From: Catellatospora paridis
Lineage (GTDB): Bacteria; Actinomycetota; Actinomycetes; Mycobacteriales; Micromonosporaceae
Direction: 5' to 3'
Length of the DNA stretch: 64,000 nt
NCBI RefSeq assembly: GCF_009720365.1
Contig: NZ_ML769316.1
Coordinates: forward strand, 338,228 to 402,227
Below are positions 23,970 through 32,417 of the stretch, piece after piece (within the stretch, counting starts at the first letter, position 1; each line of letters begins with the position of its first letter). The notes under the pieces are model-generated. The model was not told where the DNA came from and made no database searches. It saw nothing but the letters and a program-made list of their open reading frames with translations. The translations under genes were made by a program, and so were the position numbers.

Positions 23970-24656
23970 ATGGATATCAATGGTTCTGTCGCCCTCGTCA
24001 CCGGGGCCAACCGCGGCATCGGCCGACACTTCGCCCAGCAGCTGCTGGAGCGGGGAGCGACCAAGGTCTACGCGACGGCTCGCAACGCCGCGCTCGTCGA
24101 CCTGCCGGGCGTACAGGTGCTGCGGCTGGACATCACCGATCCGGCGTCCGTCGCCGCCGCGGCCGCAGCCGCCTCGGACGTCACGCTTCTGATCAACAAC
24201 GCCGGCGTCCTCACCGGCCAGAACCTGGTCACCGGAGAGCTCGACAAGATCCGGCTGGAGATGGACACGCACTTCTACGGCACGCTCGCGATGGTCCGGG
24301 CGTTCGCTCCCGTGCTGGCCGCCAACCGCGGCGGGGCGATCCTCAACGTCCTGTCGGCGATGTCGTGGCTGGCCTACGACGGCGCCAACGCCTACGGCGC
24401 CGCGAAAGCGGCACAGTGGAGCCTCACCAACGGCATCCGGATGGAACTCGCAGGCCAGGGCACGACGGTGACGGGCCTGCACATGGGCTCCACCGACACG
24501 GACATGATGGCCGGCCTGGACGTCGCCAAGAACGACCCCGCCGACGTCGTGCGCGCGGCACTCGACGGCGTCGAGGCCGGCCGGCACGAGGTGCTCGTCG
24601 ACGACGCCAGCATCCAGGCCAAGGCCGCCCTCACCGCGGACCTCGCCTCCCGCTGA
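23970..24656 (+). CDS. Short-chain dehydrogenase/reductase
   Basis: A 228-residue classical SDR. The ATG at 23970 has AGGAG eight bases upstream and is preferred to the ATG at 23946. Cofactor motif: ALVTGANRGIGRHFAQQLLE. NNAG motif: LLINNAGVLTG. Active site: NVLSAMSWLAYDGANAYGAAK, providing the Ser, Tyr and Lys triad. Acidic residues after the second strand are absent and ATARN is present, favouring NADP(H). It is activated, by inference, by the divergent MerR regulator. The substrate is unknown. Confidence 0.9.
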   Translation: MDINGSVALVTGANRGIGRHFAQQLLERGATKVYATARNAALVDLPGVQVLRLDITDPASVAAAAAAASDVTLLINNAGVLTGQNLVTGELDKIRLEMDTHFYGTLAMVRAFAPVLAANRGGAILNVLSAMSWLAYDGANAYGAAKAAQWSLTNGIRMELAGQGTTVTGLHMGSTDTDMMAGLDVAKNDPADVVRAALDGVEAGRHEVLVDDASIQAKAALTADLASR

Positions 24657-24807
24657 ACCCGCGCCCGGGGCGGTAGATGCCGCCGCTCCGTGGCCGGTTC
24701 CGTGGTGAGCACGGATGCCCTGCGGGATGTTCTGGCGAAGACTGGGAAGCACGAAAGCACCCCGCCAGGGACTTTCACCCGCAGCTGAGACAGGCAGGAG
24801 ACCTGAG

Positions 24808-25269
24808 ATGGCCACCACGAAGACCGCCGCCAAGACCACCAAGTCCGACGAGAAGTACGACGGTTTCACCGACGACGAGCGCGCCGCCATGAAGGAGCGC
24901 GCCAAGGAACTGAAGTCGGCGCGGCGCGGCGCCAAGGCCGACGAGGAGCCCACCGTGCTGGCGAAGATCGCCGAGATGCAGGAGCCGGACCGCACTCGCG
25001 CCGAGCGCATCCACGCCATCGTCCGGGCCAACGCGCCGCAGCTGGCGCCCAAGCTCTGGTACGGCATGCCCGCCTACGCCCGCGACGGCAAGGTGCTCTG
25101 CTTCTACCAGGCCGCGCAGAAGTTCAACACGCGCTACGCGACGTTCGGCTTCAACGACGTGGCCGACCTCGACGACGGCACGATGTGGCCGACCGCGTTC
25201 GCGGTAACCGAGCTGTCCCCCGCCGACGAGGCGTTGATCGGCGAGCTGGTGAAGAAGGCGGTCAGCTGA
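24808..25269 (+). CDS. DUF1801/YdhG-like protein
   Basis: A 153-residue soluble protein. The N-terminus is Lys/Ala-rich ([20 protein letters not shown]) and highly charged. The conserved part reads [40 protein letters not shown] and [20 protein letters not shown], the YdhG/DUF1801 iron-chaperone-like fold; the function is not established in actinobacteria. The ATG at 24808 has AGGAG upstream. A strong hairpin ends the transcript. Confidence 0.82.
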   Translation: MATTKTAAKTTKSDEKYDGFTDDERAAMKERAKELKSARRGAKADEEPTVLAKIAEMQEPDRTRAERIHAIVRANAPQLAPKLWYGMPAYARDGKVLCFYQAAQKFNTRYATFGFNDVADLDDGTMWPTAFAVTELSPADEALIGELVKKAVS

Positions 25270-25291
25270 GCAGAACACCGCTCGGCACACC

Positions 25292-25327
25292 GCCGGGCCG
25301 GGACGCCGTCACGCGTCCCGGCCCGGC
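25292..25327. terminator. Bidirectional terminator hairpin
   Basis: GCCGGGCCGGGACGC pairs perfectly with GCGTCCCGGCCCGGC (15 bp) across a six-base loop, between the converging DUF1801 and oxidoreductase genes. Confidence 0.85.
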
Positions 25328-25358
25328 TCGGCGCCATCGCCGGTCCGGATTTGCGATG

Positions 25359-26324
25359 TCAGTCGATGTTGATGACGACCTTGCCCTTGGCGTGGCCCTC
25401 ACCGAGGTAGCGCAGCGCCTGCGGTACCTCCTCCAACCGGTACCGACGGTCGATGACCGTGACGATCTTCCCCTGGCGGCACAGCTCCACGATCGGCGCC
25501 AGGTGCGCGACGCCCAGCCGCACCGCCAGCACCCGGACCTTCTTGTCCGCCAGGCGGCCGGTCACCGCCCCGCCCACCAGCACCCGCAGCAGCGTGCCCG
25601 CCGAACCGCCGACACAGAAGTAGCGGCCCCCGGGCGCCAACGAGCGGTGGTACGCGCGCGCCGAACGGTAGGCGGCCATGTCGAGGATCAGGTCGTAGGT
25701 GCGACCGTTGCGGGTGAAGTCCTCCGCGGTGTAGTCGATGGTGTGATCGGCGCCCAGCGCTCGCATCGACTCCTGCTTCTCGCTGTTGTCGACGCCGGTC
25801 ACCTCAGCACCGTGCAGCTTGGCGAGCTGGATCGCGTACATGCCCGAGCCACCGCCGGCACCGTTGATCAGCACACGCTGTCCGGCCCGGACCTGCCCCT
25901 TCTCCACGATGCCCTGCAGCGCGATGGCCCCGGCCTGTGGCAGCGCGGCCGCCTGCTCGTAGGTCATCGCCTCGGGCATCCGGGCCAGCACTTTCTGCGG
26001 CACGCAGACGTACTCCGCGAACCCGCCGAGGTAGGTGAGGATGTCGGCGAAGACGTCGTCACCCGGCTGGAACAGTGTCGCGTCGGGGCCCGTCGCCACC
26101 ACCTGCCCGGCGATGTCCGACCCGAGCACGTGGCGTCGCGGTTTGCGCAGCCCGCCGAAGCGCGAATACAGCGGCTTGCCGCGCAGCCCCTCCCAATCGG
26201 ACAGGTTCAGCGACACCGAGCGCACCTTGACCAGCACCTCGCTGCCCCGCGGCACCGGCGTCGGCACCTCGGTCAACCGCAGTTCCTCAGGGGTTCCGTA
26301 TCGGGTGTAGACAACGGCCTTCAT
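25359..26324 (-). CDS. Zinc-independent quinone oxidoreductase-like MDR protein
   Basis: A 321-residue medium-chain reductase. The ATG at 26324 is placed after GGGAGTGTCC; the GTG at 26330 would sit inside that site. Family marks: VYTRYGTPEELRLTEVPTPV, SVSLNLSDWEGLRGKPLY, HVLGSDIAGQVVATG, then the nucleotide motif RVLINGAGGGSGMYAIQLAK. The catalytic zinc Cys and structural four-Cys lobe are absent, so it is of the NADPH:quinone oxidoreductase (QOR) type. The end, GHAKGKVVINID, is typical. No partner gene is adjacent. Confidence 0.88.
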   Translation of the reverse strand: MKAVVYTRYGTPEELRLTEVPTPVPRGSEVLVKVRSVSLNLSDWEGLRGKPLYSRFGGLRKPRRHVLGSDIAGQVVATGPDATLFQPGDDVFADILTYLGGFAEYVCVPQKVLARMPEAMTYEQAAALPQAGAIALQGIVEKGQVRAGQRVLINGAGGGSGMYAIQLAKLHGAEVTGVDNSEKQESMRALGADHTIDYTAEDFTRNGRTYDLILDMAAYRSARAYHRSLAPGGRYFCVGGSAGTLLRVLVGGAVTGRLADKKVRVLAVRLGVAHLAPIVELCRQGKIVTVIDRRYRLEEVPQALRYLGEGHAKGKVVINID

Positions 26325-26399
26325 GGACACTCCCGCGCCGATGGTGAGGATGAAGCTGCGCGGTCACAGTAGCCGCCGACGCGAAACCGGCCCCGGAGT

Positions 26400-27344
26400 T
26401 CAGCCGCCGGTGGCGGAGAAGTGCATGTAGTCCTTCAGGGACCGGTAGTCCCCGCCCCACTCCCACCCGATCGCCGCGAAGGCCTGGACAGCCTGCTCGC
26501 GGGGCTGCGCCATGCCGGGACGCGCATCGGCTCGGTCAAGGTAGGCGGTGGCGAGCTCCGGCAGGACGACCTTGCCTTTCTGGTACGGGTTCTGGAACGG
26601 ATTGAGATCCACGGCGAGCCCGTAGGCGTGCTGGGACCACCCTTTTCGGCCGCGTACCGGTCGGCAGGCGAACACCTCGGTGGTGTTGGCGTCGCCGGTC
26701 GACGGCGCGTTCAGTTCCACGGCGCTGGAGATCCGCATCCGCTCGATCGGGAAGTCTGCGGCGAAGAGTCGCCCGAACACCGTGACCAGGTCGTCGGCCA
26801 CCCGGGCGTTGGCCAGCAGCTCGCCGGTGTGGGCTCGGCCGTCGAAGCCGCGGAAGGTAACCGTGAGGTAGCGCAGGTCCGCCGCGGCGATCGGACAGTT
26901 CTTGGTCCAGCTGGATCGCGCCAGCACGCCGGCCGGGACCGCCTGGACGGTCGCGTGGAAGCGACCGTCGGCCGGTGGCGGCAGCTCGTCGACGGTGATG
27001 ATCGACCGGTTACGCAGTTCGGGCGGCGTCGGCTGGGCTGCGGTGAATCCCTGCGGGCCTACCGGGAGCACTCGCGTTCCCAGCCAGGACGGTGCGGGGG
27101 TGGCGTTCCCGATGCGGGTGGGCGCGGGGCTCGGGGACTCGGTGCGCACTGCCGGCAATGCCGACACAGTTTGTGTCGACATGTCTGCTTTCGGCCCGGT
27201 CGGGGCGCCCGAACAACCGGACAGGGCGCAGCCCATGAGCACAGCCACGGCCATCAGGCCCGCCACCCGACCACCGCGCCGCCGAAGAGCACCGCCCAGG
27301 CGGGCCGTGTGACGGGTGGACGAGAGGTCTTCGGGGGCGCACAT
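26400..27344 (-). CDS. M15-family D-Ala-D-Ala carboxypeptidase lipoprotein (VanY-like)
   Basis: A 314-residue predicted surface peptidase. The signal region RVAGLMAVAVLMGCALSGC contains a lipobox. The catalytic domain at the end has the zinc ligands of M15 peptidases: SQHAYGLAVDLNPFQNP (His and Asp) and LKDYMHFSATGG (His), plus WEWGGDYRSL. It probably trims peptidoglycan stem peptides outside the membrane. A TATTAT box lies seven bases before the ATG at 27344 and there is no Shine-Dalgarno, so a leaderless mRNA is likely; a GTG at 27380 is the alternative start. Confidence 0.85.
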   Translation of the reverse strand: MCAPEDLSSTRHTARLGGALRRRGGRVAGLMAVAVLMGCALSGCSGAPTGPKADMSTQTVSALPAVRTESPSPAPTRIGNATPAPSWLGTRVLPVGPQGFTAAQPTPPELRNRSIITVDELPPPADGRFHATVQAVPAGVLARSSWTKNCPIAAADLRYLTVTFRGFDGRAHTGELLANARVADDLVTVFGRLFAADFPIERMRISSAVELNAPSTGDANTTEVFACRPVRGRKGWSQHAYGLAVDLNPFQNPYQKGKVVLPELATAYLDRADARPGMAQPREQAVQAFAAIGWEWGGDYRSLKDYMHFSATGG

Positions 27345-27406
27345 TTCGCCAATAATAGCCTTTGCCCTGGTCAGCGGCACCGTTGACGCGTTGACGGGTG
27401 GTGTGC

Positions 27407-28795
27407 CTAACGGCTGCCGGCCGACTCCGGCTGCGACACGTCGGGCTGGCGCGGCGACGGTGCACCGACCTCTTCTTCGGCATCGCTGCTGGAGGCGCGG
27501 GCGTCGGCCAGCACATCCGCGGGGACGTGCCGCTCGAGGAATCGCCGCGCCAGCCGGACCGACGGATGGATGGCGATGGTGGCGGCCACGATGATGCCGG
27601 CGATCACCAGCCAGCCGGCAGCGCCCCAGCTCAACGCGAGGAAGGTGTACACCGCCGGCGCCCAGACCTTGCCCAGCGTGCCGCTCAGCTCGGCCGCGCC
27701 CTGGTAGGCGCCACGCTGGCGCGGGTCCATCAGCTCGGCTTCGAACGACCAGCTCGCCGCCGACAGGTAGAGCTCAGCCCCCGTCACCGCGACGTGGCCC
27801 AGCCAGACCAGGAAGATCGTCAACCAGCCCACGGTGTCGTGCGTCGCGAGCGTGATCAGGCAGGAGAGCACGAAGAAGGTGGAGGACAGCCGAATCGCCT
27901 TGAGCGCTGTCGGCACGTCCTTGACGCTGCGGGAGGTGACCATCGGCAGGAAGATGCACATCACCGTGTTGGTGGCGAACAGGAAGGCCAGCACCACTCG
28001 CGGGGCGTCGGTCTGCTCGACCAGCCAGAGCGGGATGACGACGTTCAGCAGCACCTGGTTGGTCCAGAACACCCCGCTGAAGAAGGTGGTGAGCAGCCAA
28101 CCGGGGTTACGCAGCGGACCCGGCCCGGGAATGCGGACCTTGCGTTCCTCCGGGGTGCGCTCGTCGTGCGAAGCCCGCGGCAGCCGCGTGACGGCGACCG
28201 CGTTGACCAGGAAGCTCGCGGCGGTGAACCAGGGCAGTGCGTGCAGCACGTCGTTGGAGTGGAACGCGAGCGCGATGCCACCCATCACGGAGCCGAGAGT
28301 GAAGCCGAGGTTGAGCGCGGAGTACATGTAGGCGCGTGACTGGACCCGCTCGTCCGGTGGCAGCACATCGATCGTGTATGCCCCGTATGCGGCGGCGCCG
28401 AGCGCAGCGATGACCTCCATGCCGACGGCCATGGTGACGTAGCCCGTGAAATCAGTGATGAACGGCCAGACCGTGAACATCGCCGCCTGCCCGGCGCAGC
28501 TGACCGCCCACATCTTCTTCGGCCCGAAGCGGTCGACGAGCTTGCCCATCGGCACGGCGGCAATGAAGGCGGCGATGCCGGCGAGTGTCAGGCCGAGACC
28601 GACCTGGGCAGCCGACAACCCGACGATCTGAGTGAAGAACACCGCCGATCCGGTCAAGAACGTGCCCTGCCCGAGCGCGAACAGCAGCGACTGCGCGGAC
28701 AGACGCCCGGCCAGCCGCGACGGCGGGCGGGCACGGTCAAGGATGGCGGAGAACGTCACCTCGGGATTCTCTAGGGACGGTATGCCGGTTGTCAC
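27407..28795 (-). CDS. MFS transporter, 12 TM
   Basis: A 462-residue carrier. The GTG at 28795 with GGAGAAAAGGC upstream is chosen over a start 51 bases earlier. Helix and loop signatures: LLFALGQGTFLTGSAVFFTQ (TM1), PMGKLVDRFGPKKMW (motif A), LPPDERVQSRAYMYSALNLG and SWSFEAELMDPRQRGAYQGA. The hydrophilic tail of about 50 residues is Ala/Ser/Glu-rich. It resembles drug or metabolite exporters of the DHA1 kind, substrate unknown. It is transcribed in the same direction as the M15 gene, about 60 bp upstream of it. Confidence 0.88.
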   Translation of the reverse strand: MTTGIPSLENPEVTFSAILDRARPPSRLAGRLSAQSLLFALGQGTFLTGSAVFFTQIVGLSAAQVGLGLTLAGIAAFIAAVPMGKLVDRFGPKKMWAVSCAGQAAMFTVWPFITDFTGYVTMAVGMEVIAALGAAAYGAYTIDVLPPDERVQSRAYMYSALNLGFTLGSVMGGIALAFHSNDVLHALPWFTAASFLVNAVAVTRLPRASHDERTPEERKVRIPGPGPLRNPGWLLTTFFSGVFWTNQVLLNVVIPLWLVEQTDAPRVVLAFLFATNTVMCIFLPMVTSRSVKDVPTALKAIRLSSTFFVLSCLITLATHDTVGWLTIFLVWLGHVAVTGAELYLSAASWSFEAELMDPRQRGAYQGAAELSGTLGKVWAPAVYTFLALSWGAAGWLVIAGIIVAATIAIHPSVRLARRFLERHVPADVLADARASSSDAEEEVGAPSPRQPDVSQPESAGSR

Positions 28796-28887
28796 GCCTT
28801 TTCTCCACTGGAATTCCTTGGCATACCGGCCGGAATGACGGCACACGCCGAGTGGAGCACGGTGCGCCGGCGTTGTAGGGTGCCTGC

Positions 28888-29217
28888 ATGAGCGGGGAGG
28901 TACGGGCTGATCCGGTCGAGCTGGCGCGGGTAGCGCAGTCCTGTCTGGACGGCTCGCAGGATCTCGCGACGGCGCTGCGCACCGTCAGGGCCGATGCGGT
29001 GCTGTCCACGTCCGACTTCGGCAACGTGGCGAACGCGAGCAGGCAGAGCGACGCCTACCACGGCGTGGAGGGCAGCGCGGGCACGGCGACGGAGCGGCTG
29101 ACCACGGTGCTCGAGGTCGACAACGAGAGCCTGCTCCGGGTGGCGTTCGCCTACCAGCAGGCAGACGAGGAAGCCGAGCGCAAGCTGCGCCAGAAGCACC
29201 GCAATATTCCGATCTGA
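28888..29217 (+). CDS. EspC-like small helical protein (type VII secretion partner)
   Basis: A 109-residue helical protein resembling the EspC/WXG100-related family. ADPVELARVAQSCLDGSQDL forms helix 1; the turn contains STSDFGNVANASRQSDAYHG; helix 2 is TATERLTTVLEVDNESLLRV. It ends FAYQQADEEAERKL with Y89-x3-D93, the YxxxD/E export signal of ESX substrates. No cysteine pair or signal peptide is present. It lies 16 bases before the large WXG/RTX peptidase gene and is probably its secretion partner, as EspC- or WXG-type dimers are in other type VII systems. No ESX core genes are in the window. Confidence 0.72.
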   Translation: MSGEVRADPVELARVAQSCLDGSQDLATALRTVRADAVLSTSDFGNVANASRQSDAYHGVEGSAGTATERLTTVLEVDNESLLRVAFAYQQADEEAERKLRQKHRNIPI

Positions 29218-29233
29218 CCACGGGAGGTCGCCG

Positions 29234-31045
29234 ATGGGAATTCCACCGGAAGACCAGGAGCACTTCCCGCCGATCACGGCGGCCGAATCGACCTGGCAGC
29301 TGCACGCGAACCCGGGGCGGATCACCAGCGCCGCGTCGGCGTGGCGACGGTTCGGCAAGTCGGCCACGTCGCTGGGCGACGACCTCGACGCGGACGCCAA
29401 GAAGCTGGTGGGCTCCCAGTGGGCGGGCCCGGCCCGCGACAGCTACGTGAACCACCGGACCAAGCTGATCTCCAGCGTCGACGCGCTGCAGGACAACGCG
29501 GGCAAGTTGGCCGGTCAGCTCGAGGGCATAGCCGATCTGCTGCAGCGCTACCAGGGACTGCTCGACGCCGAGTACGACAAGGTGAAGTTCCGCGACGTCG
29601 GCGGCACGTTCCATCCCCGCAGCGAGGAAGAGCAGAAGCTGATCAGCGGCGCCATCGCCGAGGCGCGAACCCTGCGCAAGGAGCTGGAGCAGGCGCTCGC
29701 CCAGAACCTCAGCGGTTTCGACAGGTCGGGCTGGGACGCCATCGCCGCCGAGTGGGGCGCGGTCGCCACCGGCACCGCCGACCCGTTCACGCTGCCCGCG
29801 GAGGCCACCGACGGCGTTTCGGTGATCATGGTGGACGGCCGGGCGGTCGTGAACACCGGCACCGGAGACGACGACGTCAAGGTCACGATCGACCCGAAGA
29901 CCGGCGACGTCATCGTCACCGTCAACGGCTCGGACTACCACTACCCGCCGGGCACCCCGGTCACCATCCGCGGCGGCGAGGGCAACGACACCATCGAGGT
30001 CCCGAAGGGCTCCAACATCCGCGTGACACTGCTCGGCGGAGCGGGAAACGACACCATCCGCGGCGGTGACGGCGCCGAACAGATCTTCGGAGGGCGCGGC
30101 ACGGACGACCTCTACGGCGGCCGCGCCGACGACTACATCTCCGGCGGCGCCGGCATCGACTACCTCGACGGCCAGGACGGCAACGACGTGCTGTCCGGCG
30201 GTTCCGGCCAGGACACCCTGTACGGCCTGGGCGGTGACGACCAGCTGTCCGGCGGCGAGGACGACGACTACCTCGAAGGCGCGAAGGGCAACGACTCGCT
30301 GTACGGCGGCGCCGGCAAGGATGTGCTGTCCGGTGGCCACGGAGACGACAAGCTGGCCGGGGGCACCGGCGACGACGTCTACTACGGCGGACACGGCAAG
30401 GACAGCATCACCGCGGGCGGCGGCAGCGACACCGCCTACCGGCAGGACGAGGACACCGTCGACGGCGTGACCTCGGACGTCAAGGTCGAGATCAGCGACA
30501 AGGCGCAGTTCATCAAGATCGAGGGCTCCGACGAGTTCAAGGAACGGGTGCTCGCCGACCTCGACATGTACCGCGCCTCACCGACCGGCCAGCAGATGCT
30601 GGACAACCTCCAGGACAAGCGCGACCCGAACTTCCTGTTCGGCGAGAACACGCTGACCATCAAGGAGCTCGACGAGGAGAACGGCTACGCCAGCAAGGGC
30701 CACAAGCTCGCCAACTCCGACTCCGTCATCCAGTACAACCCCGCCTTCACCTTCGATGCCGAGCGCGGCCGACCGTCGGTGGTGCTCTACCACGAACTCG
30801 GGCACGTGTACGACTACTGGAACGACACCTTCCAGGAGGAGGAGATCGTCGGCGGGCCTGACGACGGCATCAAGAAGGGCGAGCGGCAGGCGGCGGGGCT
30901 GCCCTTCGACCACGATGACGACTCCTCGACGCCGGACCAGCTCGACCCCGACCACCCGATCCAGTACACCGAGAACGGGCTGCGCCGGGAGATGGGCATG
31001 CGCGATCGCGACACCTACCGCACGTATTCGGGCGACGGCTGGTGA
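29234..31045 (+). CDS. WXG-headed, RTX-repeat, M91/NleD-like zinc metallopeptidase (candidate secreted toxin)
   Basis: A 603-residue modular protein. Residues about 15-115 are a WXG100-type helical hairpin with the motif SQW63AGPARDSY. Residues about 247-403 hold about a dozen calcium-binding RTX nonapeptides (GGAGNDTIRGGDGAEQIFGG, GGSGQDTLYGLGGDDQLSGG). The C-terminal domain has VVLYHELGHVYDYWND, zinc ligands H520 and H524 with catalytic E521, followed by GERQAAGLPFDHDDD and YTENGLRREMGM. That combination is characteristic of M91/NleD-like effector peptidases, which cleave host signalling proteins in enteropathogens. GGGAGG precedes the ATG. It forms an operon with the EspC-like gene before it and the lipoprotein after it. 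The target is unknown. Confidence 0.82.
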   Translation: MGIPPEDQEHFPPITAAESTWQLHANPGRITSAASAWRRFGKSATSLGDDLDADAKKLVGSQWAGPARDSYVNHRTKLISSVDALQDNAGKLAGQLEGIADLLQRYQGLLDAEYDKVKFRDVGGTFHPRSEEEQKLISGAIAEARTLRKELEQALAQNLSGFDRSGWDAIAAEWGAVATGTADPFTLPAEATDGVSVIMVDGRAVVNTGTGDDDVKVTIDPKTGDVIVTVNGSDYHYPPGTPVTIRGGEGNDTIEVPKGSNIRVTLLGGAGNDTIRGGDGAEQIFGGRGTDDLYGGRADDYISGGAGIDYLDGQDGNDVLSGGSGQDTLYGLGGDDQLSGGEDDDYLEGAKGNDSLYGGAGKDVLSGGHGDDKLAGGTGDDVYYGGHGKDSITAGGGSDTAYRQDEDTVDGVTSDVKVEISDKAQFIKIEGSDEFKERVLADLDMYRASPTGQQMLDNLQDKRDPNFLFGENTLTIKELDEENGYASKGHKLANSDSVIQYNPAFTFDAERGRPSVVLYHELGHVYDYWNDTFQEEEIVGGPDDGIKKGERQAAGLPFDHDDDSSTPDQLDPDHPIQYTENGLRREMGMRDRDTYRTYSGDGW

Positions 31046-31614
31046 CGGGACTGCGCCGCGCCGCCGGCCTGCTGCTCGTCGCGGCAGCGCTGGCCGCCTG
31101 CTCGGGCGACCCGGACCTGGATCTGACGGTGCGGACCGCCGTCGCAGGCGGCGACGTCACGGTCGAGTACACATTGGCCAACCGGTCCGAGGCGCCGGTG
31201 GTGCTCTACGACGGCGGATGGACCGATCCACAACAGCCCGGCTGGTCGCGAGGGCCGGTGGAGGTCAGCGTCCGCGACGACGGGGTGATCGAGTTCTCCC
31301 GACGCCTCATCCACCCCTGCCAGACCCCGGACACCAGCGACTGCGGCGGCGCACGCGAACCCACCGTGCGGATCCGCGGCTCCGTGCTCGAACCGGATGC
31401 CGTCAGGTTGGAAAGTTTCCGGGTGCCGCTCCAGGTGGAGCCCGACCATCCGGCGTCCGCCCAGCACACACCGATCTCGCTGGCCGGGCGGGAGGTGGTC
31501 TTCTGCATCGGGTTCACCGAGGTGACCGACGACAACCCGCCCGCAGCCGACGGGCTCTACCCGCCCGACAGCCCGCAGACCGTCCTCTGCGGCGAGCCGT
31601 TCCAGGTGCCGTGA
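31042..31614 (+). CDS. Small lipoprotein, candidate immunity or accessory protein
   Basis: A 190-residue predicted lipoprotein: RAAGLLLVAAALAACSGDPD gives an acylated Cys near residue 20, followed by a beta-rich domain (DVTVEYTLANRSEAPVVLYD, then VRIRGSVLEPDAVRLESFRV) with four cysteines that could form disulfides. No family is recognised. The GTG start overlaps the stop of the metallopeptidase gene (GTGA), so it is translationally coupled to it. That coupling and its surface location make it a candidate inhibitor or immunity factor; this is inference only. Confidence 0.7.
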   Translation: MTGLRRAAGLLLVAAALAACSGDPDLDLTVRTAVAGGDVTVEYTLANRSEAPVVLYDGGWTDPQQPGWSRGPVEVSVRDDGVIEFSRRLIHPCQTPDTSDCGGAREPTVRIRGSVLEPDAVRLESFRVPLQVEPDHPASAQHTPISLAGREVVFCIGFTEVTDDNPPAADGLYPPDSPQTVLCGEPFQVP

Positions 31615-31671
31615 GACCGCGGTGGCGCGCGGCCGGCTGACAGCGGGCCGGCCCGCTGAACCGCGGCCTCG

Positions 31672-32319
31672 CTAGCGCTCCGATGCCCGGTGCGGTCCGG
31701 TCAGCCCGGAGAGCAGCAGGTCGGTGAGGGCGTCGACGATCCGGTCGTCGTCCTCGGGCTGCCCGGTCGCCGGTGCCGCGTATCCGAGCATGCCGAGCAT
31801 CGCACCCATGGCCGCGGCGATCAGCTGCGGCTCGCCGGGCAGCGAATGCCCCTGCCCGCTCAGGTATTCCAGGTGTTCGCGCAGCGTGGTGGTCTGTTCG
31901 AGCAGGCCCTGCCAGGCCCGGCCGGAACCGGGATCGGCGGCGATCATCGATTGGAACTGGGCGACGGTGACCGGACGGTGTTCGCGCATCACCGTCCAGG
32001 CGATGGCGATGTGCTCGCGCAGCTGCGCCCGGTCGGTCAGGTCGTGATCGTTGGGATGCTCGTGCTGGGCCAGGTGCGCGTCGGCCGATGCTTCCATCTC
32101 GGCGATCATGGCCTGCAGCAGCTGTTCCTTGTCAGCGAAGTGCTCGTAGAACGAGCCGGTGGAGCGGCCCGCCGCGGCCGTGACATCGGTGATCTTGGTA
32201 TTGAGGTAACCCCGCTCGCTGAACACGTCGCGAGCGGCTGCCAGCAGCGCCGCACGCGTCTCGGCGGCCCGCGCCTTGCGGGTGCCCGCCTTCGCGGTGG
32301 CGGCTGTGGTTCGGGCCAC
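31672..32319 (-). CDS. TetR-family transcriptional regulator
   Basis: A 215-residue repressor. The GTG at 32319 is preferred because GGAGGG sits just upstream; ATG codons at 32367 and 32355 lack a site and fall in the operator region. A basic leader (RTTAATAKAGTRKARAAETR) precedes the HTH: LLAAARDVFSERGYLNTKIT and VTAAAGRSTGSFYEHFADKE. The C-terminal helices are TetR-like, ligand unknown. It is divergent from the FAD monooxygenase gene and presumably represses it and itself. Confidence 0.88.
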   Translation of the reverse strand: MARTTAATAKAGTRKARAAETRAALLAAARDVFSERGYLNTKITDVTAAAGRSTGSFYEHFADKEQLLQAMIAEMEASADAHLAQHEHPNDHDLTDRAQLREHIAIAWTVMREHRPVTVAQFQSMIAADPGSGRAWQGLLEQTTTLREHLEYLSGQGHSLPGEPQLIAAAMGAMLGMLGYAAPATGQPEDDDRIVDALTDLLLSGLTGPHRASER

Positions 32320-32360
32320 TGGATATCCCTCCGCAATCTGGTTGACAGCGACCATCATAT

Positions 32361-32405
32361 CGAACATGCTTTCACCGAATCTATGTTCAGTGAATTCATG
32401 TTCAG
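32361..32405. promoter_or_regulatory. Repeated ATGTTCAG operator elements between TetR and FAD monooxygenase
   Basis: GAACAT (32362-32367) faces ATGTTC (32383-32388), and ATGTTCAG recurs at 32383-32390 and 32398-32405 around a TGAATTCA palindrome (32391-32398). These repeats fill the divergent promoter and are the likely TetR sites. Confidence 0.6.
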
Positions 32406-32417
32406 GGAGTGGTCTCC

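Noticed and set aside
29960-30445. CRISPR-like or satellite repeat in the peptidase gene
   Set aside because: The periodic DNA pattern is explained by RTX nonapeptide codons, with no conserved spacer structure.
28888-31614. Part of a full type VII secretion locus
   Set aside because: No EccC, EccB, EccD or MycP genes are present; only substrate-like proteins can be supported.
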